Source: 66-474 sp964489055 (lineage in GTDB: Bacteria; Pseudomonadota; Gammaproteobacteria; Xanthomonadales; Rhodanobacteraceae). From it: 64,000 bases of DNA. The translations under genes were made by a program, and so were the position numbers. Below, piece after piece: positions 17,079 to 25,424 of the stretch (within the stretch, counting starts at the first letter, position 1; each line of letters begins with the position of its first letter). Where the stretch lies: contig CAZAXF010000010.1 of assembly GCA_964489055.1 (NCBI GenBank), forward strand, positions 1 to 64,000, written 5' to 3'. Below the pieces are notes generated by a model that was given only the letters and a program-made list of their open reading frames with translations, was not told the origin of the DNA and ran no database searches.

Positions 17079-20039
17079 ATGGCTTCGATCGAAAGGACCG
17101 CGTATCCGCAGTTCAAGCGCAATCCGGTAGTCCGCGAGTTGGTGGCGGCCTACACACCTACCGATCAGGAAATGGATTTCATCGTCCAGCACGCACGGCA
17201 ACCTGGGCATCGCCTGACACTCGCGCTATTGCTGAAGAGCTTTCAGCGCCTCAAGTATTTTCCTGCCCTGGAAGACATCCCGGCACAAATCACGCGCCAC
17301 GTCCGTCAGGCGATGCAATTTCGCGTCAAGGTCAAGCCGGCTGAACTGAAGAAGAATACGCCATACCGCTATCATCAATGGATTCGCACCTACCTTCAGG
17401 TTCGCGCCTACGGCAAAGACGGGTTGGACGTTGCCGCCCGCGCCATCCTCGACGCAGCCGCGGTGATGGACAACCCTCCCGACTTGATCAATGTCGCCAT
17501 CGAGAAGTTGGTGCGCGAACGCATCGAGCTGCCGGCCTTTTCCACGCTGGATCGCCTGACACGCCGGTTGCGGGCGTTGGTCAATGGTCGCTTCTTCACC
17601 CAGATCGATGCCCGATTGACGGAAGATGAAAAGCAACGCTTGGACGCATTGTTGGTCGTTGCCAGCGACGTTGGGAAAAGCCCCCTGCAGGTGATCAAAC
17701 GGCTGCCGAAGCGTTCCTCGTTGAAGCATTTCCAAGAACTCGTCGACCAATTCAATCATCTGGACGAGCTGGTCGGCTCGGAAATGCACTTGCGTGACAT
17801 TCCGGAGCTCAAACGCAAGCACTTTGCCGCAGAAGCTCGCGCCCTTGATGCCTCGGAATTGCGCGACATGCGTCCGACGAAGCGCCACGCATTCCTGCTT
17901 TGCCTGATCCACCGGGCCAGGGTGCAGGTCCGGGACGATCTTGCCGAGATGTTCATCAAACGCATCGGCAACATTCACAACCGCGGCAAACAAGAGCTCG
18001 ATCAATTGCGTCTGCGCTACCGCGAGAAGGCAGAAACGCTGGTAGCCACCATGTCCGATGTCATCCGGGTACTGGACCAGCACAGGAGCGACACGGAAGC
18101 GGGGCGCGAGATTCGCCGCTTGGTCATCGCACGGGGCGGTACGGATACGCTGCAGGAAGATTGCCTTGCCATCGCAGCGCACAGCGGTGACAACTACCTG
18201 CCGCTTCTGTTGCCGCACTACAAGAGCCATCGTCCGACCATCCTGCGCATGGTCCGCCTGCTGCGTTTGCATTCCACCACCGAAGATCATTCGCTGATGG
18301 ATGCAGTGGAGCTGGTGCTGTCAGAAGAGCGCAACCGATCCGAGTGGCTGGACGAACCGGTCGATCTGGCGTTCACCACCCAGCTCTGGCGCAAAACACT
18401 TATTCATCGTACCGAGTCGGGCGAGGAGCGCATCCATCGACGGCACTTCGAGGTCTGCGTGTTTTCCGCCTTGGCCAGTGAGCTGAAATCCGGTGACGTG
18501 GCTGTAGAGGGATCGGAGGCTTACGCTGACTATGGCGAGCAGTTGTTGTCTTGGGAGGAATGCGAGCCGCTCGTTGATGATTACTGCCAGCAACTCGATC
18601 TTCCATCGAATGCGGTGGAATTCGTCAACGCGTTGCAGGCGCAACTCATGGAGGTGGCTGAAAGCACCGATCAGGAATACGTCAACAATGGCCAGGTCGT
18701 CATCGACGAGCAAGGCATACCCGTCCTCAAACGGCACAAGGCAAAAGACATGAGCCGTAGCGCCCGTGCGCTCGAAACGGCGATTCAGGAGCGTTTGCAC
18801 GAACGCAGCGTGATCGATGTGCTCTGCGACGTGGGGCACTGGACGAAGTGGCATCGTCACTTCGGCCCCTTGTCCGGCTCGGATCCCAAAATCGACCAGC
18901 CGGCTGTGCGCTATGTGCTGACCGCGTTCACCTATGGTTGCAATCTGGGGCCTGCACAGGCGGCCCGGCATTTTCGGGGTGCCGTAAGTGAGCACATGCT
19001 CTCGTTCGTCAACCGGCGGCACGTCGATGCAAACAAGCTGGCGGCTGCCTGTCGGGACATCATCAACAGCTACGCTGGGCTCCAACTTCCCAAGCACTGG
19101 GGTGATGCCAAGCGCGCCGCGGCGGACGGTACCAAGTACGAGATGTACATCCAGAACTCGTTGGCTTCCTACCACATCCGGTACGGCGGCTACGGCGGAA
19201 TTGCTTACCACCACGTGTCGGATACCTATGTGGCGCTCTTCAGCCACTTCATTCCCTGCGGCGTCTGGGAAGCGGTCTACATCATCGACGGCCTTTTGAA
19301 GAACACATCGGAGATCCAGCCGAACATCGTCCACGCCGATACCCAAGGGCAGTCGCTGCCGGTGTTCGGCCTTTCCCATCTGTTGGGCATTCAGCTCATG
19401 CCGCGTATACGCAACTGGCAGGACTATCGGTTCTTCCGGCCTGATGAGGACACGACTTACGAACATATCGATGCCTTGTTCCGCGACAAAGTCGATTGGG
19501 ACTTGATCGAGACGCACTGGAAAGACCTGATGCGTGTCGTGCTGTCGATCAAGGCCGGCAAGATTGCGGCATCAACATTGCTGCGCAAGCTCGGCAACAA
19601 CAGCCGCAAGAACCGGCTCTATCAAGCGTTCCGTGCGCTGGGCGCCGCGGTACGCACGCTTTTCCTGCTGCAGTACATTTCCGACAGCGACCTCCGCGAG
19701 CAGATCACGGCGTCGACGAACAAGGTCGAAGCGTACAACGGCTTTGCGAAGCACTTCTTCTTTGGCGGGGAAGGGGTGATCGCGGATAATGACCCGGTCG
19801 AGCAGGAAAAGATCGTGAAGTACAACGACCTGGTCGCGAACGCGGTGATCTTCCACAACGTCGTCGAACAGACCCGCATCATCAAGCGCTTGATGCGGGA
19901 AGGGTGGAAGATCACACCGGCGGATGTTGCGACGCTCAGTCCCTATGTGACCAGCCACATCAAACGATTCGGCGATTACTTTATCGACAACGACGTCGTC
20001 CCAGAACCGTACGACGGAGAATTGGCCTTGGCTGCCTGA
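17079..20039 (+). CDS. tnpA: Tn3-family transposase TnpA
   Basis: This 986-residue transposase has the N-terminal DUF4158-type DNA-binding region (PQFKRNPVVRELVAAYTPT). The C-terminal catalytic DDE domain shows AADGTKYEMY (first Asp), IVHADTQGQSLPVFG (second Asp) and NKVEAYNGF (Glu). SHLLGIQLMPRIRNW is a family hallmark. The ATG at 17079 has GAGG at proper spacing; an ATG six bases earlier is also in frame. It catalyses replicative transposition using the 38-bp terminal repeats. No resolvase gene is visible nearby. Confidence 0.93.
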   Translation: MASIERTAYPQFKRNPVVRELVAAYTPTDQEMDFIVQHARQPGHRLTLALLLKSFQRLKYFPALEDIPAQITRHVRQAMQFRVKVKPAELKKNTPYRYHQWIRTYLQVRAYGKDGLDVAARAILDAAAVMDNPPDLINVAIEKLVRERIELPAFSTLDRLTRRLRALVNGRFFTQIDARLTEDEKQRLDALLVVASDVGKSPLQVIKRLPKRSSLKHFQELVDQFNHLDELVGSEMHLRDIPELKRKHFAAEARALDASELRDMRPTKRHAFLLCLIHRARVQVRDDLAEMFIKRIGNIHNRGKQELDQLRLRYREKAETLVATMSDVIRVLDQHRSDTEAGREIRRLVIARGGTDTLQEDCLAIAAHSGDNYLPLLLPHYKSHRPTILRMVRLLRLHSTTEDHSLMDAVELVLSEERNRSEWLDEPVDLAFTTQLWRKTLIHRTESGEERIHRRHFEVCVFSALASELKSGDVAVEGSEAYADYGEQLLSWEECEPLVDDYCQQLDLPSNAVEFVNALQAQLMEVAESTDQEYVNNGQVVIDEQGIPVLKRHKAKDMSRSARALETAIQERLHERSVIDVLCDVGHWTKWHRHFGPLSGSDPKIDQPAVRYVLTAFTYGCNLGPAQAARHFRGAVSEHMLSFVNRRHVDANKLAAACRDIINSYAGLQLPKHWGDAKRAAADGTKYEMYIQNSLASYHIRYGGYGGIAYHHVSDTYVALFSHFIPCGVWEAVYIIDGLLKNTSEIQPNIVHADTQGQSLPVFGLSHLLGIQLMPRIRNWQDYRFFRPDEDTTYEHIDALFRDKVDWDLIETHWKDLMRVVLSIKAGKIAASTLLRKLGNNSRKNRLYQAFRALGAAVRTLFLLQYISDSDLREQITASTNKVEAYNGFAKHFFFGGEGVIADNDPVEQEKIVKYNDLVANAVIFHNVVEQTRIIKRLMREGWKITPADVATLSPYVTSHIKRFGDYFIDNDVVPEPYDGELALAA

Positions 20040-20104
20040 AGGTTTGAGGGCGGCGATTCTTCCATTTTTTGGCCAACCGCGTGAATTTATGGAGAAATAC
20101 GATT

Positions 20105-20142
20105 CCTATAGGGCATTTTTACACGTATCTCGGCTGTACCCC
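20105..20142. repeat. Right terminal inverted repeat of the Tn3-family element
   Basis: The outer edge is TACCCC. Read inward it is GGGGTACAGCCGAGATA, and the inner part is AT-rich. The position, 65 bp after tnpA, and the GGGG start fit a Tn3-family end. The partner repeat lies outside the window. Confidence 0.7.
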
Positions 20143-20214
20143 ACTTCGTGGGTTCGTCCGGAATGACGAGTTTGGCAGGCCGGGCTGCGGACCTTCAGGC
20201 ATGGGAAACGTGTG

Positions 20215-21429
20215 ATGGGTGACACCAGCGGCAAGGCCCTTTCCGGCATCAAGGTCCTGGACCTCTCGCGCGTGCTGGCCGGTCCGTTCTGCACCCAGAT
20301 GCTGGCCGACCTCGGCGCGGAAGTCCTGAAGATCGAGTCGCGGCGCGGCGACGACACGCGGCGCTGGGGACCCCCGTTCCGGGACGGCGAAAGTGCCTAC
20401 TTCCAATCGGCCAACCGCGGCAAGCAGAGCCTCGCGATCGACCTGAAGGATCCGCGCGGGGCGAATCTGGTGCGGCGCCTGGCCGCGCGCGCCGACATCC
20501 TGATCGAGAACTTCAAGTGCGGCGACATGCAGCGCTTCGGGCTGGAGTACGACGCGCTCAGGAAAATCAACCCGCGCCTCGTCTACGCGTCCATCACCGG
20601 CTTCGGCCAGGACGGGCCGCGTGCCCACGATCCAGGCTACGACGTGGTGCTGCAGGCGATGACCGGCATCATGAGCGTCACCGGCGATGCCGACGGCGAG
20701 CCGCGCAAGGTCGGCGTGGCGTGGATCGACGTCCTCACCGGCATGATGGCGGCCGTCGGCATCCTGGCTGCGCTCAACGAACGCCACGCCAGCGGGGAAG
20801 GGCAGTACATCGACCTGTCGCTGTTCGACGTCGGCGTGATGGCCATGGCCAACCAGGCGCAGAGCTTCCTGATGACCGGTGACGTACCGCGCCGGATGGG
20901 CAACGGCCATCCCCAGATCGTTCCGTACCAGACCTTCCGGGCCGCGGATGACTGGTTCATGCTCGCGGTCGGAAACGACGACCAGTACCACCGCATGACC
21001 CAGGCCGCCGGCCATCCGGAACTGTGGGAAGACGAGCGCTACCGCACCAACGCGGGCCGCGTGGCCGCGCGAGACGAGCTGGTCGGCCGGTTGCAGGAAA
21101 TCTTCGGCCAGGACTCGCGCCAGGCCTGGCTGGAAAAATTCAGGGCCGCCGGCGTACCCGCAGCGCCCATCCTCGACCTCGCGGGCGTGTTCGCCGATCC
21201 CCAGGCCGCCGCACGCGGCCTCAAATGGCGTGTGCCACACCCGAAGCTTGGTACGATCGATGTCGTCGCCAATGCACTGCAGCACATGAGTCGCACGCCC
21301 GCGACGCCCGGCACCGCGCCGCCAACGCTCGGCGAGCAAGGCCGCGCTGCGCTCGCGCGATGGTTGTCCCTGGATGCGGGCACCTACGCGGAGCTGGTGC
21401 AAGCCGGTGTGATCGCTGCGGAAGGATGA
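20215..21429 (+). CDS. CaiB/BaiF-family CoA-transferase (class III)
   Basis: The 404-residue protein begins with the family signature (LSGIKVLDLSRVLAGPFCTQ, then LADLGAEVLKIE). Conserved later motifs include NRGKQSLAIDLKDP, GYDVVLQAMTGIMS and the catalytic-Asp region AWIDVLTGM. Family members move CoA between acyl groups, such as formyl, carnitine or itaconate derivatives; the substrate here cannot be told. A GTG three bases earlier is possible. The gene lies just beyond the Tn3-type end and shares no pathway with its neighbours, so it may be resident DNA next to which the element inserted. Confidence 0.88.
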   Translation: MGDTSGKALSGIKVLDLSRVLAGPFCTQMLADLGAEVLKIESRRGDDTRRWGPPFRDGESAYFQSANRGKQSLAIDLKDPRGANLVRRLAARADILIENFKCGDMQRFGLEYDALRKINPRLVYASITGFGQDGPRAHDPGYDVVLQAMTGIMSVTGDADGEPRKVGVAWIDVLTGMMAAVGILAALNERHASGEGQYIDLSLFDVGVMAMANQAQSFLMTGDVPRRMGNGHPQIVPYQTFRAADDWFMLAVGNDDQYHRMTQAAGHPELWEDERYRTNAGRVAARDELVGRLQEIFGQDSRQAWLEKFRAAGVPAAPILDLAGVFADPQAAARGLKWRVPHPKLGTIDVVANALQHMSRTPATPGTAPPTLGEQGRAALARWLSLDAGTYAELVQAGVIAAEG

Positions 21430-21437
21430 TTCGGATG

Positions 21438-21480
21438 CAGGGCCTGCGCCGAACCCGCAGCACGTCCACCGCAGGCCCTG
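21438..21480. terminator. Hairpin downstream of the CoA-transferase gene
   Basis: Perfect 11-bp arms (CAGGGCCTGCG and CGCAGGCCCTG) with a 21-base loop, starting nine bases after the stop codon. No T tract follows, so a factor-dependent end or stabilising structure is more likely than a classic terminator. Confidence 0.45.
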
Positions 21481-22459
21481 GATCGGGGCGAGCACGAGAC
21501 GTGTCTCGCGCTGATCTGCCTGACTCCACAGGGATGCATGGTGGCCAGAGCACGGGCGGAGTCCGGCCGCGGTTTCAGTGCGTCCGTAATGACAATGACG
21601 ACGACATTGAATTGATGCAAATGCCTATTGTGTCAAATTATGAATTTATGGCTGATGAGATGCTGATGGACACCGGCTGGACCCGACCCAAGTAGCGCTG
21701 TTACGAAGTGCCAAGTAATTGTGTTATGTGACGCGATGGAGAGTGGTCCCGCCTCACGTAACAGATTTGGTTGGCAGTGCTTCGAAGTGACTCCGTCACT
21801 TTTCGCGAAGCAATCAGGTCAGTTTTGGACCGCGCACCCGAGAGTGACGTGTTCTCCTCGTGCCGGTGGCACGCTGCGCCTTTCACATAGGGAAACCCAG
21901 TAAACGTGTGAGAATTCGCTCAGCAAAGCTGTGAGATCGGCGCGCGGGACGTGCGTTGGAAGAATCTCACGGGGTTTCCGGCGTATTCACTCCCGCTTGA
22001 ATTTCCTCACATCATTCCTGCGTCGGCGGTGCTTCAACGGGTTCCGTTACCTTTTGCGAAGCAACTACGCCTGCTTTGGATTGTGGACTGGTTGTCGGCT
22101 GTAGAAAAAGTTGAGCATTCGGAGCCCTAATCTTGTGCAATCAACCCGAATAGTCCTGAACAGCGGGCGACGGCTCCGAACAACGATGAGCAACTTCTTC
22201 GACAGGGAAACCGATTGATACCGGATTCGGCCCGAGCTACGGATTGCCCACCAAAAAGGCTCCAAGGCCGGCTCTGCACGGCTACATGGCGCGCCTGACT
22301 CTTGTGCTTCAACGTACGGGGTTGACACGACCAATCGGCAAAAGCCATCTTGGCGTGTAAGAATTCTCCTACAGCACCCGAACCCCCTCGACTGCTATGC
22401 GGCCGAGGCATCAAAACGACCACGCGATACTGTAGTGGCTCGCTAACCGGAGAACGGCC
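21481..22459. other. Gene-poor stretch with two diverged direct repeats
   Basis: No convincing gene is present. An AT-rich patch at about 21610-21695 ends in a short open frame (MQMPIVSNYEFMADEMLMDT and on to a stop) that may be a gene remnant. Two related blocks about 250 bp apart (21791-21838 and 22041-22090) share TCCGT, then TTTTCGCGAAGCAA or TTTTGCGAAGCAA, then a TTTGGA-type core. They look like decayed copies of one element. Confidence 0.4.
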
Positions 22460-22678
22460 ATGTCCAAAACCAATTCCGCTATTGCGGGACGGGTCGCACG
22501 CCTGGAAGCCCTTGCCGCGAGCGCCTTGGTGGATCGCGAGGCAGGCAAAACCTGGCTCAACCAACCTCAAGGGGCACTCGGTGGTCAGGTGCCCCAAGAC
22601 TTGATCTTGAAGGATGAGGCTGGTGCACGACAAGTGGAAGCCGTGCTGCATCAAATTGAACACGACGTGTACATCTGA
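22460..22678 (+). CDS. DUF2384 (MbcA/ParS/Xre C-terminal) antitoxin-like protein, orphan
   Basis: The 72-residue product starts after GGAG. It carries the DUF2384 pattern found at the C-terminus of RES/Xre antitoxins: an early Glu/Ala helix, then WLNQPQGALGG and VPQDLILKDEAGARQVEAVL followed by a final acidic helix. Full antitoxins of this type also have an N-terminal HTH, which is absent here. No RES-type toxin gene follows. It may be a stand-alone antitoxin, a relic, or an anti-addiction gene. Confidence 0.65.
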   Translation: MSKTNSAIAGRVARLEALAASALVDREAGKTWLNQPQGALGGQVPQDLILKDEAGARQVEAVLHQIEHDVYI

Positions 22679-22724
22679 TGATGCAGCTGTATACGCAGAA
22701 GGCAGTAACGGTCGTTTCCGTCGG

Positions 22725-23243
22725 CTATTTGGGAGTGCGCCGACCCCATGTATTTGGCGTGATGTTCGATGCTGCACCGTAGAGGGGTAGCCGCGGATCT
22801 CCGAACATCCTGCGAAGACGTTGCAGATCTCGGCCCATGAACAGCCATAGATGTTCTCGGTCGAACTGAAACCGAGATCGAAACGGGAACGTTGGCCCCT
22901 CGTTGGCCGCGCCCTCGAGCAAATCGAATCCTTCCAGAATCAGCAATGTCGGAAGCGGCGTCGGTTCAAGCTCTTTCGTGCCGATCATGTGGTTGGTGTC
23001 GCACAAGCGCGTCGTGACTTGGTCGAGCAATGCGCCGGGATCGGGTCGGAGGTCGATCACTTCGGTGTGTATGCCCTTCTCCCGCGCCGCTCTCGTGATC
23101 GCGGTGCGGCAGGCGTCGGCGCATTCGTCATCCGGGCACGCCAAGATCGCCGGTGTTCGGTAGCTCGGGAACATCCGATGCACGAATGTTGCGGCTACTT
23201 CATCCGCGATGAGTTGCAGCTCGGGTTGCAGATGCCGCGTCAC
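22725..23243 (-). CDS. Hypothetical protein
   Basis: A GTG-initiated frame of 172 residues with a balanced composition and alternating hydrophobic strands (TPAILACPDDECADACRTAI, then LPTLLILEGFDLLEG). I do not recognise the family. The second segment looks like a Walker B-type strand but no P-loop is present, and the N-terminus may be lost. The frame stays open for 29 codons upstream of the GTG without a better start, so this could be the tail of a broken longer gene. It faces the DUF2384 gene with convergent stops. Confidence 0.4.
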   Translation of the reverse strand: MTRHLQPELQLIADEVAATFVHRMFPSYRTPAILACPDDECADACRTAITRAAREKGIHTEVIDLRPDPGALLDQVTTRLCDTNHMIGTKELEPTPLPTLLILEGFDLLEGAANEGPTFPFRSRFQFDREHLWLFMGRDLQRLRRMFGDPRLPLYGAASNITPNTWGRRTPK

Positions 23244-23564
23244 AGCCGAATCGTAGCCGGTGAGCTCGCAGCGCGCCGCTGATTGCGTAAGCTTCCCCGT
23301 CAGGCAGACACGTCAAAAGTAGGGCTTCCGGGGACTTGGTGACGGCACTCGGCCGGGGTGATGTCACCCAGGCCGTCGCAGATCGGGCGCAGTCCGGCCA
23401 GAAGCGGTCGTTCGCCAGCCGCACATGCTCTGCGAACTGCAGGTCGAAAGGGAGCATCTGGCTTTCTAGCCTATCCACGGCCGCTGTTGAAAATTTGAGC
23501 ATTTGTTTTGATTCAGTAGGTCATGGGACTACTCGCGAACGCCAATCACGCCTAAGAAAGACGC

Positions 23565-23852
23565 TTGCGCCCCGTTCCAGAGGGTGCGGCCGCGGTGCCG
23601 AATCTGGATTTCCAGCGCGAGTTACCTTGGCTGGATGCTACCGGACGGCACGAGCGGCTGGCCGAGGTGTCTGCATTTGCCAACGCTGGCGAGAGTGATT
23701 TAGTGTACGGTGGCGACGAAGATGGTGAGAGCTGGGCTGCCGACCAGCCTGCAGCAACTGCTGCGCATCCCTTCTTGAACCTAGTCTGGCATGTACCCGG
23801 GCTGGGGCGCTCTTTCAGCTACAAGACCGCCGGCGAATGGACGGACCAGTGA
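23565..23852 (+). CDS. Hypothetical small acidic protein
   Basis: A 95-residue frame from a TTG, overlapping the next gene by 16 bp. The composition is acidic in the middle (GESDLVYGGDEDGESW) with a hydrophobic Pro/Trp-rich C-terminus. I recognise no family, and the start has only a weak AAGA upstream. The overlap with a better-supported zinc-ribbon gene suggests it may be the first gene of a small operon, but it could also be noncoding. Confidence 0.35.
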   Translation: MRPVPEGAAAVPNLDFQRELPWLDATGRHERLAEVSAFANAGESDLVYGGDEDGESWAADQPAATAAHPFLNLVWHVPGLGRSFSYKTAGEWTDQ

Positions 23853-24091
23853 TTAGCCTAGACCGAGTGGAACTTGACATCCCCTGCCCACGGTGCCGGT
23901 TCGAGAACAGCATCTTCTACAGACAGGCGCGACTTCGAGACGTCATCATCTGCCGGGGCTGCAAGACGAACATCCGGCTGGACGACCACATGAACGAATG
24001 TCGCAAGGCGCGCCAACAGATGAACCAAGCGTTTGCCGAACTCGAGCAGATTCTCGCCTCACTCAACAAGACCATCACCATCAGGCTCTGA
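23837..24091 (+). CDS. Small zinc-ribbon protein
   Basis: The 84-residue protein has two Cys pairs, CPRC (about residues 17-20) and CRGC (39-42), in the arrangement of a zinc ribbon. An amphipathic helix that could dimerise follows (NECRKARQQMNQAFAELEQI). Its stop touches the next ATG (TGAATG), so it is tightly coupled to the nuclease-like gene. I infer a DNA- or partner-binding role for that gene product. No named family is recognised. Confidence 0.65.
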   Translation: MDGPVISLDRVELDIPCPRCRFENSIFYRQARLRDVIICRGCKTNIRLDDHMNECRKARQQMNQAFAELEQILASLNKTITIRL

Positions 24092-25042
24092 ATGGACAGC
24101 AACTACCTACAGCAGCAGCGGTTTCTCCTTCAGAAGAAGGTTAAGCGACTGAATTCATGCGACTACAAGCTATTCCACAGCCTGTTCGTGCAGTTTTGGA
24201 ATCACCTTCGTAGCCATGCTCTCTATGCGGGCGTGCTTGCCAAGCTTGCAGACGAAGCCCCCCCATACGCGGACGAGGTGGCTGCGACTAGCAACGGTGA
24301 GGTTTGCTTGTGGGGCACCGACCAGGAGGCCGTTCATTTCAACTTCAGGGTGTTGGAATACTGCGCCGCCCAAGCGCTAGGCAGGGGGCAAGGACCAGAA
24401 GTTAAGATTGGTCGCAGCATCGTAGGGGGCACCAAAATTTCTGAAATGCTTGATGGCTTCCGAGACACCTATCTCGAGCCCTTCTACGAGTATTTGGACG
24501 AAGCGCTCGATGGGCAGGCAGCTGTCCTGTCGTTGTTGCTCAAGTACAAACGTTGTGTGGAGTGGTTCGAACGTGAGGAGGTCAAGGCGCTTGTCTCAAA
24601 GGGCGGCGAGCGCAACGTTGCCAAGCACATGTACGCCTACCTGTTCGACCAAGGCCTCGAGTTCCATATTGAGCCGCAATCTATCTCCGGCGAGGCTGAC
24701 TTGGTGGCCCCAGAACTGGTATTAGACGCTAAGCTGTTCGATGGGGACTCATCCCGTCATGGCAAGAGGTATGTGCTTAGTGGCGTAAACCAGCTTCTGA
24801 CCTACATGCGCGACTTCCTCCAGCAGGTTGGCTACTTGATTGTTTATCGCACCTGCCAAGAGGACCTGCAATTCTCCTTCGCGCGTTCGGACATGCTCGT
24901 GCCATTCATGGTCATCGACGGTCGCATCATCTACTTCCTCGTGGTGGATGTATGTGAGTACGGTGCATCCGCTTCGAAGCGCGGACCATTGAAAGCCCAC
25001 GTTATTGACGAGGAGGAGGTGCGAACCGTCATCAATGAGTAG
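24092..25042 (+). CDS. PD-(D/E)XK nuclease-like protein coupled to a zinc-ribbon protein
   Basis: In this 316-residue protein the region about 200-217 reads GEADLVAPELVLDAKLF. The Asp of EADLV and the Asp-Ala-Lys of LDAKLF fit the catalytic D...(D/E)XK of restriction-type nucleases, followed by GVNQLLTYM with the frequent Gln after the core. The N-terminal half is helical and unassigned. It starts directly after the zinc-ribbon stop. A restriction or abortive defence function is plausible from fold and neighbourhood but not proven; I do not recognise a named system. Confidence 0.65.
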   Translation: MDSNYLQQQRFLLQKKVKRLNSCDYKLFHSLFVQFWNHLRSHALYAGVLAKLADEAPPYADEVAATSNGEVCLWGTDQEAVHFNFRVLEYCAAQALGRGQGPEVKIGRSIVGGTKISEMLDGFRDTYLEPFYEYLDEALDGQAAVLSLLLKYKRCVEWFEREEVKALVSKGGERNVAKHMYAYLFDQGLEFHIEPQSISGEADLVAPELVLDAKLFDGDSSRHGKRYVLSGVNQLLTYMRDFLQQVGYLIVYRTCQEDLQFSFARSDMLVPFMVIDGRIIYFLVVDVCEYGASASKRGPLKAHVIDEEEVRTVINE

Positions 25043-25424
25043 GTGCCGCCTGATTCCAGCAGCACCCTGTCGCCAGCGGAGCCGGCGACAGGAATCACTT
25101 GGGCGAGGAATCCTGCTAGCAAAAATGACAACACAGTCACCCGGGGCGTAACGAGCGACTGGCTCCTTTGGGTCGCGTCCCACCTTTCGGCTCTCGGCCG
25201 GGAGCGGAGATCAGCGAGCGTAGACACCAGAAATCTGAGCCACATTGGGGAGGTGGCTGCTAGGTGCAGCCGCGCCAGCCGACTACCCCGAAGCATTCCA
25301 GCGACGTCGTCTATGGACTTGGCCAATCGAACACGGCGGCTCATACGCGGCGCAGCCCGCTTTGTATCCTTTGCACTGCGGGTCAACATAGCCAAACTAC
25401 AAACAGTTGACTTCGGAGTTCCCC
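25043..25424. other. Intergenic stretch, nothing recognised
   Basis: About 380 bp between the nuclease-like gene and the OLD-type gene. Frames here on both strands have biased, Arg/Ser-rich products and no family pattern. It probably carries the promoter of the downstream gene. Confidence 0.4.

Larger units (their letters stand above)
1..20142 (+). mobile_element. Tn3-family transposon carrying copper/zinc/cobalt/cadmium resistance (right part)
   Basis: The segment ends with a Tn3-family transposase gene and, 65 bp after its stop, a 38-bp terminal-type sequence whose outer edge is CCCC at 20139-20142, so it reads GGGGTACAGCCGAGATA inward. The GGGG start and the GCCGAGATA core resemble Tn4651-type ends. 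All genes before it are metal-resistance genes, which I infer are its passengers. I found no matching left repeat and no resolvase in the window, so the element continues to the left. The target duplication cannot be read without the other end. Confidence 0.7.

Noticed and set aside
18321..19517. A 398-codon minus-strand frame inside the transposase gene
   Set aside because: It is the shadow of tnpA, which shows all DDE motifs on the plus strand.
23200..23502. A 100-codon minus-strand frame upstream of the hypothetical gene ending at 22725
   Set aside because: It could be the N-terminal part of that gene after a frameshift, but no homologue is known to me that would show it, so it is not listed as a gene.
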